A stretch of 64,000 bases of DNA from Clavelina lepadiformis (GCF_947623445.1 NC_135246.1:9717856-9781855); one strand, 5' to 3'. Shown: positions 23,027-35,602, counted from the first letter of the stretch. Notes: generated from the letters alone by a model not told the origin. Made by a program: numbers and translations.

Positions 23027-26000
23027 ATGGAGAGCCGCGATTGGAAAAACTTTCAAACGACTTCGCTGAAGTCTTTCATCTATTTGCCTATTCTTGCCTT
23101 CGTACTTATTCCTGGTGGAATAATCATATGGTAAGTATTGACGAGTAACATGTAACTACTAATTAACCAACAAAAAGTAATCATCAAATATAAGGTACAA
23201 CTGGTGAAAACAGAAATTGCCCTGATGAAGTTAAACCGAATGGGGAAACGTCGACAGACAATAAAGTTTTGTTTTCACCAGTTGTGCCTTATATTTGATG
23301 ATTATTATGCCTGGTGGCAACCATAGTATATCAACATAAAATAAGTTAAATCATTATTTCTAGTTGTAATGTCTTGCTGTAGCATACCTGATGTCGGTTT
23401 CTGTCATCAAATGCAAGCTATATACAGTATAAAATTGCTTTAATTACTGATACGCGTGCTCTTGTACTCGACCTACATTACTTGACGCAAGTTTTAAATT
23501 TTGTACAAATGTTTCTAGTCCTGACATTGTTGTTAACTTCTAGGCCTATGTATCGTAAAATTAACTTTCAATGAATCAGTAATAGTTTTGAACCACTTTA
23601 GCATATAAAACAAGATTTGGAAATGATAAAAAACGATAAGCTTTCAAAATGATCAAACACCTTAAATGAAGTTAGGCACAGAGGCTGATAAAACTTACAA
23701 AACATAAGAAACAGGATTGCAATTACCTGTTGCCACCGGCAATGAAAAATGAACGGGTGATCGTCGTCAACATCTTGCAAAGTATAGGGTTAGTGCTACC
23801 TATAGTATATAGACAACTTCGAACCTCGGATTACTAACTGTGAAACAAAAACTTAAGATCTATTGCTTTAATAACTAATCATAAGTAAAGTTAGAATTTT
23901 TTAAATTCTTAAGTAATCTGTAAAATTGCCTATTGATGTTTGAGAAAAACACTTCCACAGCTTTATACACCTCACACATGTATGTCGTGTATAATACAAA
24001 TATACCTATTATGTATAGGCTCACATACAGGCTTAGGTTATGTCGGTGATCATTAATGAAACAATTGAAATATGCCATATTATTTTCAGAATTTTGGTTT
24101 ACCATCTAAAATACGAACAAGTAATAATGTGCAGTCTAGCGCACCTTACAAAGTATTTAAATTAATTCAGTTTTCATAGACGCCACTTGCTTGGGCCGTC
24201 GTATAACTTATCCGCCTATACTTGCACATCGCACAAGAAATGAACCTATTTGAAATATGAAAACATTTATCACATTATGATAAAAAATGCTTGCTTTAGG
24301 CTTAAAATAAACTTGTTAGCCTATATCATTGTGTAGAACTTTTTGAAAGGTGTATGTAGGTCAGTGTACATTTATAATAATATAATATTTTATGAGCATC
24401 GGTATATATTGGCAGTACGCGTTCATAATCAGTTATATTACGTATGTATATACTGCAGTTATGCCGTGATTTATCAACATGAGTTCATCCGTGGGCTGCC
24501 TGGATTTCCTTTTATCAGCGACCTCGGGGTGCAGCCACCTTCAAACGCTATATTCTCACTGCTTTTTAACTGGGGAGCTTTGGCGACATTTGCAACTATG
24601 TATTCATATTACAAGTAAATTATGTGGTGAAGTATTATCTTAAACTAAAGATTAATTATAATTATCCTAGATTAGTTGCAGTAACTGTATAAGCGGGTGG
24701 ATTATAAAAACACGCTTCGAAAATTGAGTTGTGTTGACATGTAATAATATACTTAAATTGGCTGTGTGCTATATTATGTAGGGCTAGGTGTTGACTCATT
24801 TTCGGTTGCAGAAATTCACATGAAAAAAAGATACGTCACCATATGCAGTAGCCTAAGAAAAACGTTTTTATATTCCTACAGCAGCATTTAAGTGAGGGGC
24901 TATTGTTATAACAAGTTAACCTTAAATCAAAGAGTTGTTAGTGATTCTTCTGGAAGAAAAATTTCAATAATGTTAAGCGGTTAAGTATTTATTGTCAAAG
25001 AAGCGTCGCATAAAATGCAAATATTGCGCCAAATGTAAAATAAATACTGGTATTTTATGACGTCACGATCTGAAATCCTTGCACATGAAAAATGGATTAA
25101 TGCAAGCAATACGGTTACTTTCATACGGTTACGGTTAATATCTTTCTTTCTAAAGCAAAGTGGAAGTGACTTATCGAAAGCTTAATCGCGTTATTTGTGG
25201 GTATCCAGTAGATAAGTCTAGTATAAGTTGGGCATCTAGTGATTATAATTCCGATGTCTACAGGCCTAACTTCACTAACAGTTCGTATATTTGTACTGAT
25301 GGAGATAAATTCTAACTAAGCGTCAGCTGAAGCAGACTGAGTTTATTATTATAATGCCGATATTTGCCGGAAGGATGCGAATGCTTACCTAGTGCATGGA
25401 CTGTAACTTCTATGCCGAAAATAAGCGTTCTCAACGAGTAAAAGCTTAACTCGTATTTCATTTAAAACACGTTTAACTCTTGACTAAAGGCCAGCCATCA
25501 AACATGTTGCTATACATGGTGACGTCATAGTTGTATACCTCCATCATACTTCACAGCAAATTTGCGATACATAACGGCCGCAAATAAACCATAACAGATT
25601 AATTTATTGAAAAACTAGATTTCGGTATACTTACTGGCAGCTATTCTTTGATTCAAAGTCAACTCGTTTTTGCATTTCCCCTCACCCTCGTCACATCGAA
25701 TCATTTATTTTTCGTAAATAGATAAATGCAATATTAATTAAGTTAATTAATACCACTGTTTTGTGTTAAATTGTTTATAACTGTAATTGGCCAACTATTC
25801 TTTTGTATTTTGCGTTTCTTAGATACGTAATTCACACAAGTAGGCAGTCCAAGTTGAACATTGCTGCGTTAGTATTCGGGTTCATTGCTTGCTTTGGGAT
25901 AACTCTTGTTGCATCCTTTGAGGTATTGTATGCGACATTTTAAGTTCTTACATTTTTATTATTGTTACAATTACAGTATATAGTCCATAAGCGTCGTATA

Positions 26001-28004
26001 GCTTAGGTTTCACTTAAATCAGGCATATAAAATATTCGCGGTCCTTTTGGAGCTCAAGTGCGGCCCGCGAATTGTTTCTATTTTTATATTCCTTCAGAAA
26101 ATTACATTCAACACAAGTCGCTGGTCACATTTCGCTTCTATAGTGTATATGCAAGTTTTGTGACATTTTTGACGCCGTTTAAACACACAGCTTAAAGCAA
26201 AGCATACGCCGTGACGATAAGGTCAAAAACCACCATGACGCAATTATTTAAAAATTTAATTCAATTAAGTTGTCCAATAAAACAACAGAAGCATTTTTAA
26301 CATTTCATACGTTTTCTAAAAATAATAGGTTTTTTGTTAAATCAAATGTATCCGAAAAATTCCCATTCTTTACTGTTTTAGCGCGGTTATAGTAATGCGG
26401 CTCTTGTGAAATAAAAGTCTTGAAAGTGCAGCCCGTAAGTGATGAGCAGTTTGACCTATGCCTGACATCTAATTTTTCTCAGGCATAAGTTATATGTGTC
26501 TGACTTACGCTTGTTTTTCTGTATAGTGGATTGATTCATTTGTTCCACATATGATTGGGGCAGGCTTAACATTCGCCGGATGCATAGTATATTTTTGGAT
26601 GATTGTTTCCATATCGTGGTCACTTGTTCCTGATGTCCATAGCAAGAGCATTGTTTACTTAAGAATAGTCATTGCATCTCTGACAACATTGTTACTAATA
26701 GCAGGTATCCTTTTACGAGATAGGCTATACCGAGTTATAACTTATTTTAAAACTGAAATAAACTTTTGTGAAAGCCGAATAGAAATAGAAGCAATAATAA
26801 GTAACAAAGTACTGTTCTTACCATTTTTACGATATGCTGCCCAGCTGCGTAATATTTTCTTTAACACTTTTGCAATGTAGGTGGAGTTGGAATTATGCTA
26901 GTACAGGTAAGCTATATTTTCCTGCGTTTCCAAACTCAGCAGCATTTGTAGCTTTGTTGTATTCACAAAACGTATCTTGTAACATATAAATGACGGGCTA
27001 GTTCACGTATTAACTGTTATTATAGTTATTGCTATAAGTTATTGTATGTATGGAGTCTATTAGACATAAATCTGTAAAAGAAAAATGAAGTATGTTATAG
27101 CTTACACCTTACGGCATTAAAAAGAGGCGTATGGTATTCAAAAAAGGGTCAATTCCTTTCTTTATTTCTTTATGTAGTGAAATATTAAAAATGCAATTAC
27201 TCAAAAATCGGCCTACGGGGATCCCTGAAACTATGCATGTGAACTATGATTGTCTAATACTATTTCTTAGTGGAATATGGCAAAAATCACTTATCTCTAC
27301 ATCCCGTTACATAGGCCCGAAGTCAAAAGTGGAATTTTAGATTTTAAAATACACATTTCCTACTTTTTCATGCTAATTTTTATCCACGTTTTCCGCGCAA
27401 CCTGGAACCTAGAAACGAGCCAAATCCTATGGAAATATATTGCCAGGCTAAAACACAATACCTACTACGCTGCCCTCTGATTGGTCTAAACCAGGGATGT
27501 CCAACCTTTTATTATAGTGGGCCGCATTGTCACTTGAAATAACTGAATGGGCCGCAAAACCTATTAAATTTCAAGAAAAATAGGTACATGAAGTACATAC
27601 TTTTGGAGTGAAAATGACTAGCGGGCCGCACAAAAATCTCAGGCGGGCCGCAGGTTGGACATCCCTGGTCTAAACAGTCTTATGTAAGACGTCGGACGAA
27701 ATCAGAGAAATCTTATTTTGTGACCCATGCCATACGCCTCTTAAAAACATGATTTCTAGAAACACATTTATTCAAACTAGCCTAAATTTGCTTATAGGTA
27801 AACAAAGCCAAATTTTTCAACATGACCAGCATTTTAGAGTGGTGTTTGACGTATTTAAGCTATTTATTTCTCTTGACTTTTATCTACGACCTGAGGAACA
27901 TCAGAACAACTGAAGTCAACTTAAAACTGCAACGTTTAACTAACAATCATCCAGTCACAAGTTCTGCTCCATGCACAAATGATGCTTTTGTCGATGTCGT
28001 GTGA
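23027..28004 (+). CDS. DRAM-family (FRAG1/DRAM/SFK1) multi-pass membrane protein
   Basis: Six exons: 23027-23130, 24459-24614, 25823-25922, 26527-26704, 26881-26906 (a 26-nt microexon) and 27798-28004. All phases agree; 771 nt gives 256 residues, close to human DRAM1 (238) and DRAM2 (266). DRAM proteins are lysosomal or endosomal six-pass proteins tied to autophagy and p53 responses. Membrane segments appear near residues 17-40, 65-85, 98-118, 124-146, 160-180 and 215-235. The family signature after the first segment is present: 'PFISDLGVQPP' (compare P-[FY]-ISD-x-G-x-x-PP), then 'TMYSYYK' (compare TMYTRYK in DRAM1). A late 'LEWCLTYLSYLFLLTFIYD' matches the final DRAM segment. The start is the ATG at 23027, followed by a short charged N-terminus. 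Which vertebrate paralogue it matches (DRAM1, DRAM2 or TMEM150) is uncertain. Introns 1, 3 and 5 contain repeats. Confidence 0.88.
23178..23307. repeat. Large inverted repeat (hairpin) in intron 1 of the DRAM-like gene
   Basis: The left arm at 23178-23212 and right arm at 23271-23307 are near-perfect reverse complements ('atcatcaaatataaggtac' against 'gccttatatttgatgatta'), about 35 bp each. The loop is about 58 bp and contains 'gaaacgtcgacagacaataa', a word order like the 3' tails of some retroposons. It is probably a foldback/MITE-like element or two facing retroposon ends. Confidence 0.75.
26023..26464. mobile_element. Possible non-autonomous hAT-like element in DRAM intron 3
   Basis: Bounded by 'caggcat' at about 26023 and 'atgcctg' at about 26458-26464. 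Inside are 'gtgcggcccgcg', 'tgcggctct' and 'tgcagcccg', words common in hAT-derived elements. The flanks ('acttaaat' and 'acatctaa') are only partly alike, so a target-site duplication is not convincing. Confidence 0.4.
27124..27740. mobile_element. MITE-like element with inverted ends, host of a nested insertion
   Basis: The left end 'gaggcgtatggtat' (27124) and right end, reverse complement 'gaggcgtatggcat' (ending 27740), form 14-bp terminal inverted repeats with one mismatch. The flanks 'ttaaaaa' at 27117-27123 and 27741-27747 are identical and look like a 7-bp target duplication, or TTAA within a longer match. It lies in intron 5 of the DRAM-like gene and is interrupted by the element at 27492-27667. 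It has no coding capacity. Confidence 0.65.
27492..27667. mobile_element. 176-bp non-autonomous hAT element with perfect 8-bp target duplication
   Basis: The terminal inverted repeats are 'cagggatgtccaacc' and 'ggttggacatccctg'. The flanks 'gtctaaac' at 27484-27491 and 27668-27675 are an exact 8-bp target-site duplication, the hAT signature. Subterminal 'gggccgca' occurs several times in both orientations. It is inserted inside the element at 27124-27740, so it is the younger of the two. Confidence 0.9.
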
Positions 28005-29929
28005 AACAAAGTTAATATTTTTGTCTAAAGCTGTAGGAGAGACCGGGGACAATTGTAAAAAATTCAGATTGTGCCGTTTCACTTAAAATGCTGTGCGTCT
28101 GATTCATACAGATTAGTGCTAATACATGAATGACGACCTTGTACATATGTACCAAAAATTTTAAACTTTTTCTGTTTTTAATATGCTCGTTTTATTTCTA
28201 CATTTGACCCAATATAGTCAATTGTAACATATCGCTGGATCCGTTGTAACGCCAATCTTTAAAACTGCTATTCTATTGCAAATTAACTATATGTAATATA
28301 AGCCATTGTTCGAGCCACGAACAGCACAAACAGGTCTGACAGACAAACACGTTTAAAACTTCACTGGAACCACGATCATGTGGCCAATGCTTGCATGCCA
28401 TGCATTGAATCCATTACTCAACTTGCCGACCGCTATTAAAATGCTTACAGCATACAAACTTTGCAAAGCATAAGATTCGTCGTCACATTCATCAAAATCA
28501 AAACGATTTGAGTGTGATCAGGACGATCGTAACTAACAAAGTTAATGGTTTGGCCGTGAGTGAAATCAATGGTTATTAAGTGACTTATGAATAGTGTTTG
28601 ACAAGCTGTTAAAATTGCTGTTACAATTGTAACCAAACTTTTTCTGACCAGGTAAGCTCCCCGCTTTAACGGCTAGTCAATCAGCCAGACTCCCTTATTT
28701 TTACGAGTCTTTCTTGAATAAAAACAAACGTCTTCTCTTTATTAAAATTAAAACGTAGACTAACTCAACTCGCTCAGCACCACACAGCCGAGCGCAACAT
28801 TTACCACAAAACAAATTCCACGCGACTAAGGATTCCCCGTGGGACGCTAAATACATTACTAATTGGGCCCTCGGGCTAACGATCTGAGACGTCACGAGTA
28901 TAAACAAGTAAAACACGGCATATCGTGAACATGCATATAAAGACAATACAATGCGAATAAAAACGGTGTATAACGTGATGGATATAAAAATAGTGTATAA
29001 CGTGATGGATATAAAAATAGTGTATAACGTGATGGATATAAAAACGGTGTATAAAAATACTCTCGTGACACAATTACTGTTACTGTTACCGAAGCATAAA
29101 CATTCACTTTGTGACCAAAGTTTCTACTCTTCTATAAGCCAATTGCATCAATAAAGACTAGTCTATTACTGCTCTTCTCTCCCATTTCCTCCTGGCTACC
29201 ACCAAAAATCAGATTTAATTTGTTAACAGATGCAGACCTAATTATTCCATTTAAAAAAAATTTACTCAATTTTCTAAAAAACAAACTTTTGTTGATTTTT
29301 AATTTTTTTTGCTTACACTACAGTCCAGATGATTAGCTTATTTCATACAGGTTGTAAAGCCGATGTATTGTCTAAATTTTCGACGTTCAATGACGCACGT
29401 TAAACAAGGAAAGATAGAGCTGTTACAATTGACCTATATTACTTTTGTCCCCGGTATCCCAAACTATGCTTTTGTCGGCCGGTTGTCGTTCAAATCTTTT
29501 CAACGGTTATTATCATTGAGTCATCGACTTGATGATAAGAAGATACACTCCTGACGACGCATATAAACTATTTGTGTGATGTTTCCAAAATTATTCCCTA
29601 ACATAATTTTATTTAGTTCAATACAGTTTGAGGATATTAATATAAGCGTGGTGCATTTTGGTTTTCTGAGGAACGTTTTAAAACAAAATGATTCGTATAA
29701 GCAAATGAATTAGGCCTAAGCAGTATTTAAGATTGGAGGGGAAGCAAAAGTTTTTATAAGCTGAGTCGAAAATTTCCAGGTAGCGTTTTACCTGACAGAC
29801 AGGTGGTTGCATATTTTCTATGTAAACGAACTGTTTTGTATTATGTCGTTGGTATCGTAAAACATTTTGATAAATTTATATTAAACCTGGTATAAAACAA
29901 ACGTTTTGAACTAAACCAATTCAAAAAAC
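28005..29929. other. Intergenic between the DRAM-like gene and the LINE
   Basis: Apart from the 30-bp array there is no supported gene. The short frame at 29363-29554 could be the 5' region of the downstream LINE, but it carries no domain I recognise. Confidence 0.4.
28956..29060. repeat. 30-bp tandem repeat, about 3.5 copies
   Basis: The unit 'gtgtataacgtgatggatat' plus 'aaaaatag/aaaacg' repeats with an exact 30-bp period and almost no divergence between the central copies. This implies recent amplification. The period is a multiple of three, which keeps frames open on both strands and gives spurious repetitive ORFs. Confidence 0.9.
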
Positions 29930-32900
29930 TTTATTCATTAAAAAACGTACCTTGTTATTCTTCTGCAAGAAACACATTGCACCAGCAAGGATGAAAGATT
30001 GCGGGAAGTGCAATGGAGCGGGTTAGCTTTGTGGTCTCATGGGTCGAACTTCGCCAGAGGTGTTGGAGTATTATTCACTCAAGGCTTATATCAAAAACTA
30101 AGCACTTGTTCTGATGATGACGATAGGTTCTTAACAATCAATTTAAAAATTGAACATTAATTGGTTAATATATATGCCCCAACGATTACAGACCAGAACG
30201 TTTTGATGATTACTTCAACAAATTAGCCTGTTTTACCGACTCGAGTATTATTATGGCAGGTAATTTTAACGTGGTGTTGAATAATGACATCGATAAGATA
30301 GGAGATGGGCCTCACAGAAATGAAAATGCGCATCAAAATTTAATTTCGTCCATGAATGCTGTACTTTCACAGAGAAGGTGAAGTTTTGCGACATTTTGCC
30401 AAGTATTGAACATAACTTGGTCATCATTCATGTTAATCTTGATCCAACTCCCCATGGCAAATGTTATTGCGCGGAAGCTCAACCCGTCCCATCTGGAGAA
30501 CGAATCTTTTGTGGAGCAATGACTAATACAATGAAAGACTTTATAAAAAACATAACCCTTCTGAGACCACGACAGCACACTTAAGGTGGGACATGCACTT
30601 TAAAATACGTTATTTGCGGTGAAAACATTTGTTTTTCAGCCCAAATCAAACAAACTCTAACTCAATGGCAAACACTTTTAGAAAAACGTCCGAGAAGCTG
30701 AACAAAAACTAATCGATTGCAGAGACGAAGAACGACCTATCCCGCTGCTGGAGCAAACCATCGCTCAATAACATTAATTAATGCAGATTACAAAATTATT
30801 TTCAAGGTGATTAGCAATAAAATAAAACCTTCTTTGGAAAAATTGATCGGAAAAGAACAAAATGGTTTTATGAAAGGTCGCTATATTGGTAATAATAACA
30901 TCCGCCTTCTGTTTAATGTAATAGACTTTGTAGATATGGCAAACAAAATAGGAGCGGTCTTGTCGCTCGACATATACAAAGCTTTCGTCACAGTTCAATG
31001 GTAATTCATTCACGGAGTACTGAACTCATTTAGGGTGTGGCCCGTGCGTACTAAAGTGGACCCAAACTCTTTACGCTAACCCAGTAAGTGTTGTTACAAA
31101 CAACAACTTTCTGTCTCGAAAGTTTAATATAGAGAGAGGTGTGAGGCAAGGAAACCTCATTTTACTCACGTTATTTGTACTATGCATAGAATGTCTAGCT
31201 ACCGCAGTTAGAAACAGTCCGTCTCGAAGTATCTCCATTGATAATATCGAAACTAAATGCTCATTGCTGGCAGACGATATATATTAGTGCTTTTATCAGG
31301 AAAAGGAAACGGTTTTGTAAAAGTTGTCTGGTCATGTGCATGAGCAATATTTGTTAAAACTCGGTATCTAGCGTATCCGGCTGAAGTTAACATGGATAAA
31401 TAGCAAGCTTTTTACGTTGGATTTTTGCATTCAAGAACTACACACTCCTTAGACTTTAGAAGATAGAGGATTAAAATAGTCTATACTGATCAATTTTTAT
31501 ACTTTGGACTAAATGCTATACAATAACTAGGCCAAATGGACAACACGTTTTAGCCGAGCTCAGCTTTCCACCTCTGCTCACTAAAATATCGACTTTGGTT
31601 AACCTGTGATCTTCCCGCGGACTTTCCCTTTCAGGAAGAATCACGATCGTCAAAAGTTTTATTTCCCAATCCTGACTTATAAAATTAGTATAACCCAATG
31701 TGCTATTCCAAAAAAATCTCGTAAGCTACACGTTGCTACAAAATACTAATACAACAAGCTACAAAATACAACGTAAGCTGTTCACTTTTATTTGAAGATC
31801 AAAATGGAGAAGTGTCAAATAGGACCAGATGTGCCAACCAATATATAAGGGCGGAACAAATATGATTGACACACAGAAAAATATACTCTGGCACTTAAAA
31901 TGAAATAGATTAAACTGCTTGTGGACAATAATTACTCGTTTCCCGGCCCTGGAAAGCAATCGAAAAGCATTTTTATACGACAAAGACATTACGTGTCCGT
32001 TACTTTTATGGTGCACACCGCCACTTGTCTGTTATTTAGTTGAACATTTTAAAATGTCTGTGTTCACGTTGTACTTATGAATAGAATGCGCTTTGATTGT
32101 GTGCGTCGCGCATTCAATACCGATCGGACACATTACACTGACTGCGTTCGTGGTAGAAACATAGGCTACCTCTTGTTATTGATTCGATTAAAAGCCGCCT
32201 ATGAGCTGGGGTCGAGACGCCCTTCTAAGGAGTCAGATATATTAATTATATCGGAGTTAAGCCACTCACGGCTACTATAATCAGTTCGGCGGCGTACTAC
32301 GCGTATCAAATCTCAAGATAAGTTACACTTTCAAATTTTCCACAAGATAACCCTGAATTTCAGAAATTAGTTCCCTTGCGAACAATGCGCTCCTCCATCG
32401 CAACATAGAGAAAGTTTTTGAACAAGACATTAGAGATCAACCACTTTGACAAAAACCTCTTTGTTTTAACAAAAAGCTCAAATATAAAAGTAGGGTGTTT
32501 ATGATAAACGAAATGGCGATGACCGGAATATTTTTTTGCGAAAACATCTTATTATGGAGAAATGTTAACGTATGACGAAAATGGCTGGCATGTGACCAAA
32601 CAACACAGCATTTATAGAATACGTAAAATTGATGTCAGGGATTCTCTCCAAATGTGAACAAGAAACGTTCACACGGGACAGCAATATAAACGTCCGTTTC
32701 AAACTCCAATAAGAAAACATGAACAAAAATGAGAAGAACGAATCAATAATCCACTATCTCAGCGTGAATGGAAGGAGATGTGTCACCGTGTATATTGCTC
32801 CACAATTGAGACAAAGTTAAGGGATTTTCAAATAAAACTTATTTGAAATAAAATAATCTGCGGGAAGTTGTGACCAATCAAGCTGTTCAAGCTTTCAATC

Positions 32901-33120
32901 TGGTGGATTCAACGTGATTTTGCAGCAATGCTGCCGAGACTTTATTTCATTTGTTTTGTGTTTCTGAATCGATTACGCGCTGCTGGGAAGATGTTGAAGC
33001 ATGGATTGTATCGAAGCTAACACAGAATACCACTTACACTGAGGCCGGAAACAAAATTGCTTACGAGCAGGACGGAAATTGAAATGATATGGAAATGTTT
33101 ATTGTTTTGTGCCCGTTTTG
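29930..33120 (+). pseudogene. Decayed L1/Tx1-type LINE, ORF2 remnants (endonuclease, reverse transcriptase, C-terminus)
   Basis: Fragments of a LINE ORF2 lie in order on the plus strand, broken by stops and frame changes. The apurinic endonuclease starts near 29955 ('LQETHC', 'GVGVLF') with a later 'NIYAPN' and 'MAGNFN' near 30160-30260. The reverse-transcriptase finger/palm is at about 30760-31000 ('RSITLINADYKIIFKVIS', 'NGFMKGRYIG', 'LSLDIYKAF'). The region near 31130-31290 has 'RGVRQGN' and the 'ADD' catalytic motif. A C-terminal part at about 32740-33040 has 'WKEMCHRVYCSTIETKLRDF' and 'AETLFHLFC'. The order and words are those of L1/Tx1-type elements. It has no intact frame and is a fossil insertion. 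Edges are approximate; target duplications and a clear poly(A) tail were not found. Confidence 0.8.
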
Positions 33121-34683
33121 TAACAGCCCTCTAACCATATTTAGTAGTTCTTAGACTTCTTTGTATGATATTGTATTTCTATTTTTGTCGTTGCATTATA
33201 ATATGCTTTTTAATCAAATAAGCTTCTTATCTGAAAAATGGTGATGGTGGATATCGCTACTTTCTAGTTTTTGTAAAATGCGGCAGCAATACGTTTTGAA
33301 ATGTTCTGGCGCATCTGAGCCAAAAACGTGGCGTACAGAATGTGGCAACCACTGTGGCACGAGCTTGCTAAATATGCAGTAAATTACTTACAGGAATGCA
33401 GAACGAAGATAAGTGCTTAATTTGATTAAAGTTAACTGGCCTAGTTTCGATTTTTCGGAAATACTTCTGTCTTTTTGGTTGAGTATAAATTTTTAAAAGT
33501 AAAATTAAATTGTAAATTTATATAGACTGTAGGCTTGGCTATAAAGGCAGAAAGGCTTTGCAATGCTATAGCCAATGTTGCAATTGAAGAAACTCATGGC
33601 CAGGGTGTAAATTGATCTGGTAATAGTTTTTTGAGGTTAAAAAATTGATCATAATTGATATTACAAAATATGGCAATTAGATCCGGACTGCAGAGTTTTA
33701 CTAGGTTACAAAAATGTTTACCGATATATGTGTAACAGAAAGGTGGGTATATGGCACCTGAACTTGAGAGGTTGACCCACTCCACTACAATAATTGCTTG
33801 TTGAAATATTTTTGCGGGTGATGTTATATGAGTCTCATAAGGTCGTTGTCTTTTTTTCTCACCCTCAGACTTAATTGTTCACCTTAACTGCTTATTGTCT
33901 CGTGAAGATGACAACGAAGTTGCCTAACTTTACACTGAACTTCTTCAAATTGAATTCAACAATGGTTAGACAGAATGACAACTGTATATACTGATTATAT
34001 TGAAGCTTCTTTGAACGATTACATTTAGACAAAACATCAACAGTATAAAAACGTCCATGTTACAGCGCTTATCTTAGTAGACTTGCTGCATTGAATAAGT
34101 GTGAATAATAATGCTGATACTAATGAAACTAATACACAGCATAGACAGGCACAATATTTACATCCCGACTAATAACGATAAGCAGGAAGTCACCCATATG
34201 TAATGTTATGTTTCGCTAAGCCGATGTTCGAAAATTTAGAATTCTATACCGTATTCGATCTGTATATTATAATATGCCCTTATTATCACATATGCATAAG
34301 AAGTATATTTTTTCTGAATTGTTGCAGAACTTCCGTTTAGATTAAAAAATATATAGGCTACACAAACTAAAATATTCATACTTGAGATGCATGGGTAACG
34401 TTTAAAGAAGAAATGTTGTAAGGATTTTGAGATATTCAACTAGATTTTTACTTCATAATAAAACTAAAAATGTGCGAATGGAAGGCACTGTTCAAAGGAA
34501 ATGTTGCAATTAAATATTACATTTTAAACGTTTCAAAACGTTTTACAGGACATTCTAGAATTTTTTGCGTAGAAAACACATTTTTGTTCAGGTAAAATTG
34601 TACAGTCTGGGTTTTATTGTATCAGTCTTTTTAACTAATGAATGATATTACAGCCTATTAGTGAAATGTTCTTGTCTTAACAG
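33121..34683. other. Intergenic / 5' region of TMEM53
   Basis: No gene was recognised. A splice acceptor 'tcttaacag' ends at 34683 just before the TMEM53 start, so a 5' untranslated exon, or a trans-spliced leader if the species uses one, lies upstream. Confidence 0.4.
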
Positions 34684-34717
34684 GATTTAGTTTCGGCATG
34701 GAATAAGTGATCCCATA

Positions 34718-35602
34718 ATGGCATTGTTAAATTTTGTTCCTCAGTGTTTAAAATTACAAAGAAATTTGATTCTAATTAAACAAGTAGCTGCAAAACTAAA
34801 GCCAAATTCCAACTTCGGGTATTCAACTAATGGTGGTTCAATATCTACCTCCACTGTTTCAACCTCAAAGCCACTTGTTTTAATGCTACCCTGGCTTGGT
34901 GCCACAAAATCAGCGGCATCTAAGTATATTAAACTCTATGAAGAAGTTGGTTGCCAGGTGTTGGTGAAACACTCATATTACAAAGATTTTCTATGGCCAG
35001 CAACAGGTTTGAACAATAGCAGGCGGTTTCTTTTAGATGTCAAGAAGAAAATGGAAACAGATAACCAGCCAATAATCATCCATTCCATGTCAATAGGGTG
35101 TTATTTCTATGCGTTGATGTTAATACATTTGCAAAGAGAACCAGATATATTTCGAACAATTTTGGATAATATTAAAGTTCAGGTTGTGGATAGCCCAGTT
35201 GTCGGCACACTGGAAGAAATGGCTATTGGCGTCTCCACCACTAGTACTAAGAATCGAACTATCAGCCGTCTAATTAAATCATCAATAATGTCATATTTTG
35301 CATTAAGTCGTCCGTTTACAGTAAAAATCTATACCGAAGCAATTGATGCTATGAAGCTAAGGCCATGCGTAGTCCCATCACTTATATTGTCAAGTACAGA
35401 TGATCCAATGGCTTTGCCTGAATCTGTGAAGGATTTTATTAGAAGTTGGGAAAATGTTGGTGTAGATGTTACTAGTAAAGTATGGACAGATTCTGGTCAT
35501 GTACAACATTTAAGAAATCATCCTGTGCTGTACAAGGATATGCTGTATGAAGTTCTGGGGAAGTCTCTAGGTAGAAATCTTACACTTCGCGCAAAGCTTT
35601 GA
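34718..35602 (+). CDS. TMEM53: TMEM53 (DUF829 family) alpha/beta-hydrolase-like protein
   Basis: A single coding exon of 294 codons, close to human TMEM53 (277). The start is the ATG at 34718, 34 nt after a strong acceptor at 34683. After an about 50-residue variable leader the DUF829 fold begins: 'KPLVLMLPWLGATKSAASKY' (51-70), 'GCQVLVKHSYYKDFLWPA' (78-95), and a nucleophile-elbow-like 'HSMSIG' with Ser125. Later 'SSTDDP' (Asp228/229) and 'DSGHVQHLR' (His261) occupy the usual Asp and His positions of a hydrolase triad. Family members in vertebrates are at the nuclear envelope and dampen BMP-SMAD signalling; whether they hydrolyse anything is unsettled. No strong membrane-spanning segment is visible. 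The neighbour UNG begins 2.6 kb downstream on the same strand, too far to suggest an operon. Confidence 0.93.
   Translation: MALLNFVPQCLKLQRNLILIKQVAAKLKPNSNFGYSTNGGSISTSTVSTSKPLVLMLPWLGATKSAASKYIKLYEEVGCQVLVKHSYYKDFLWPATGLNNSRRFLLDVKKKMETDNQPIIIHSMSIGCYFYALMLIHLQREPDIFRTILDNIKVQVVDSPVVGTLEEMAIGVSTTSTKNRTISRLIKSSIMSYFALSRPFTVKIYTEAIDAMKLRPCVVPSLILSSTDDPMALPESVKDFIRSWENVGVDVTSKVWTDSGHVQHLRNHPVLYKDMLYEVLGKSLGRNLTLRAKL

Noticed and set aside
28892..29107. Repetitive protein encoded by overlapping ORFs on the minus strand
   Set aside because: It is a by-product of the 30-bp tandem repeat, whose period keeps several frames open.
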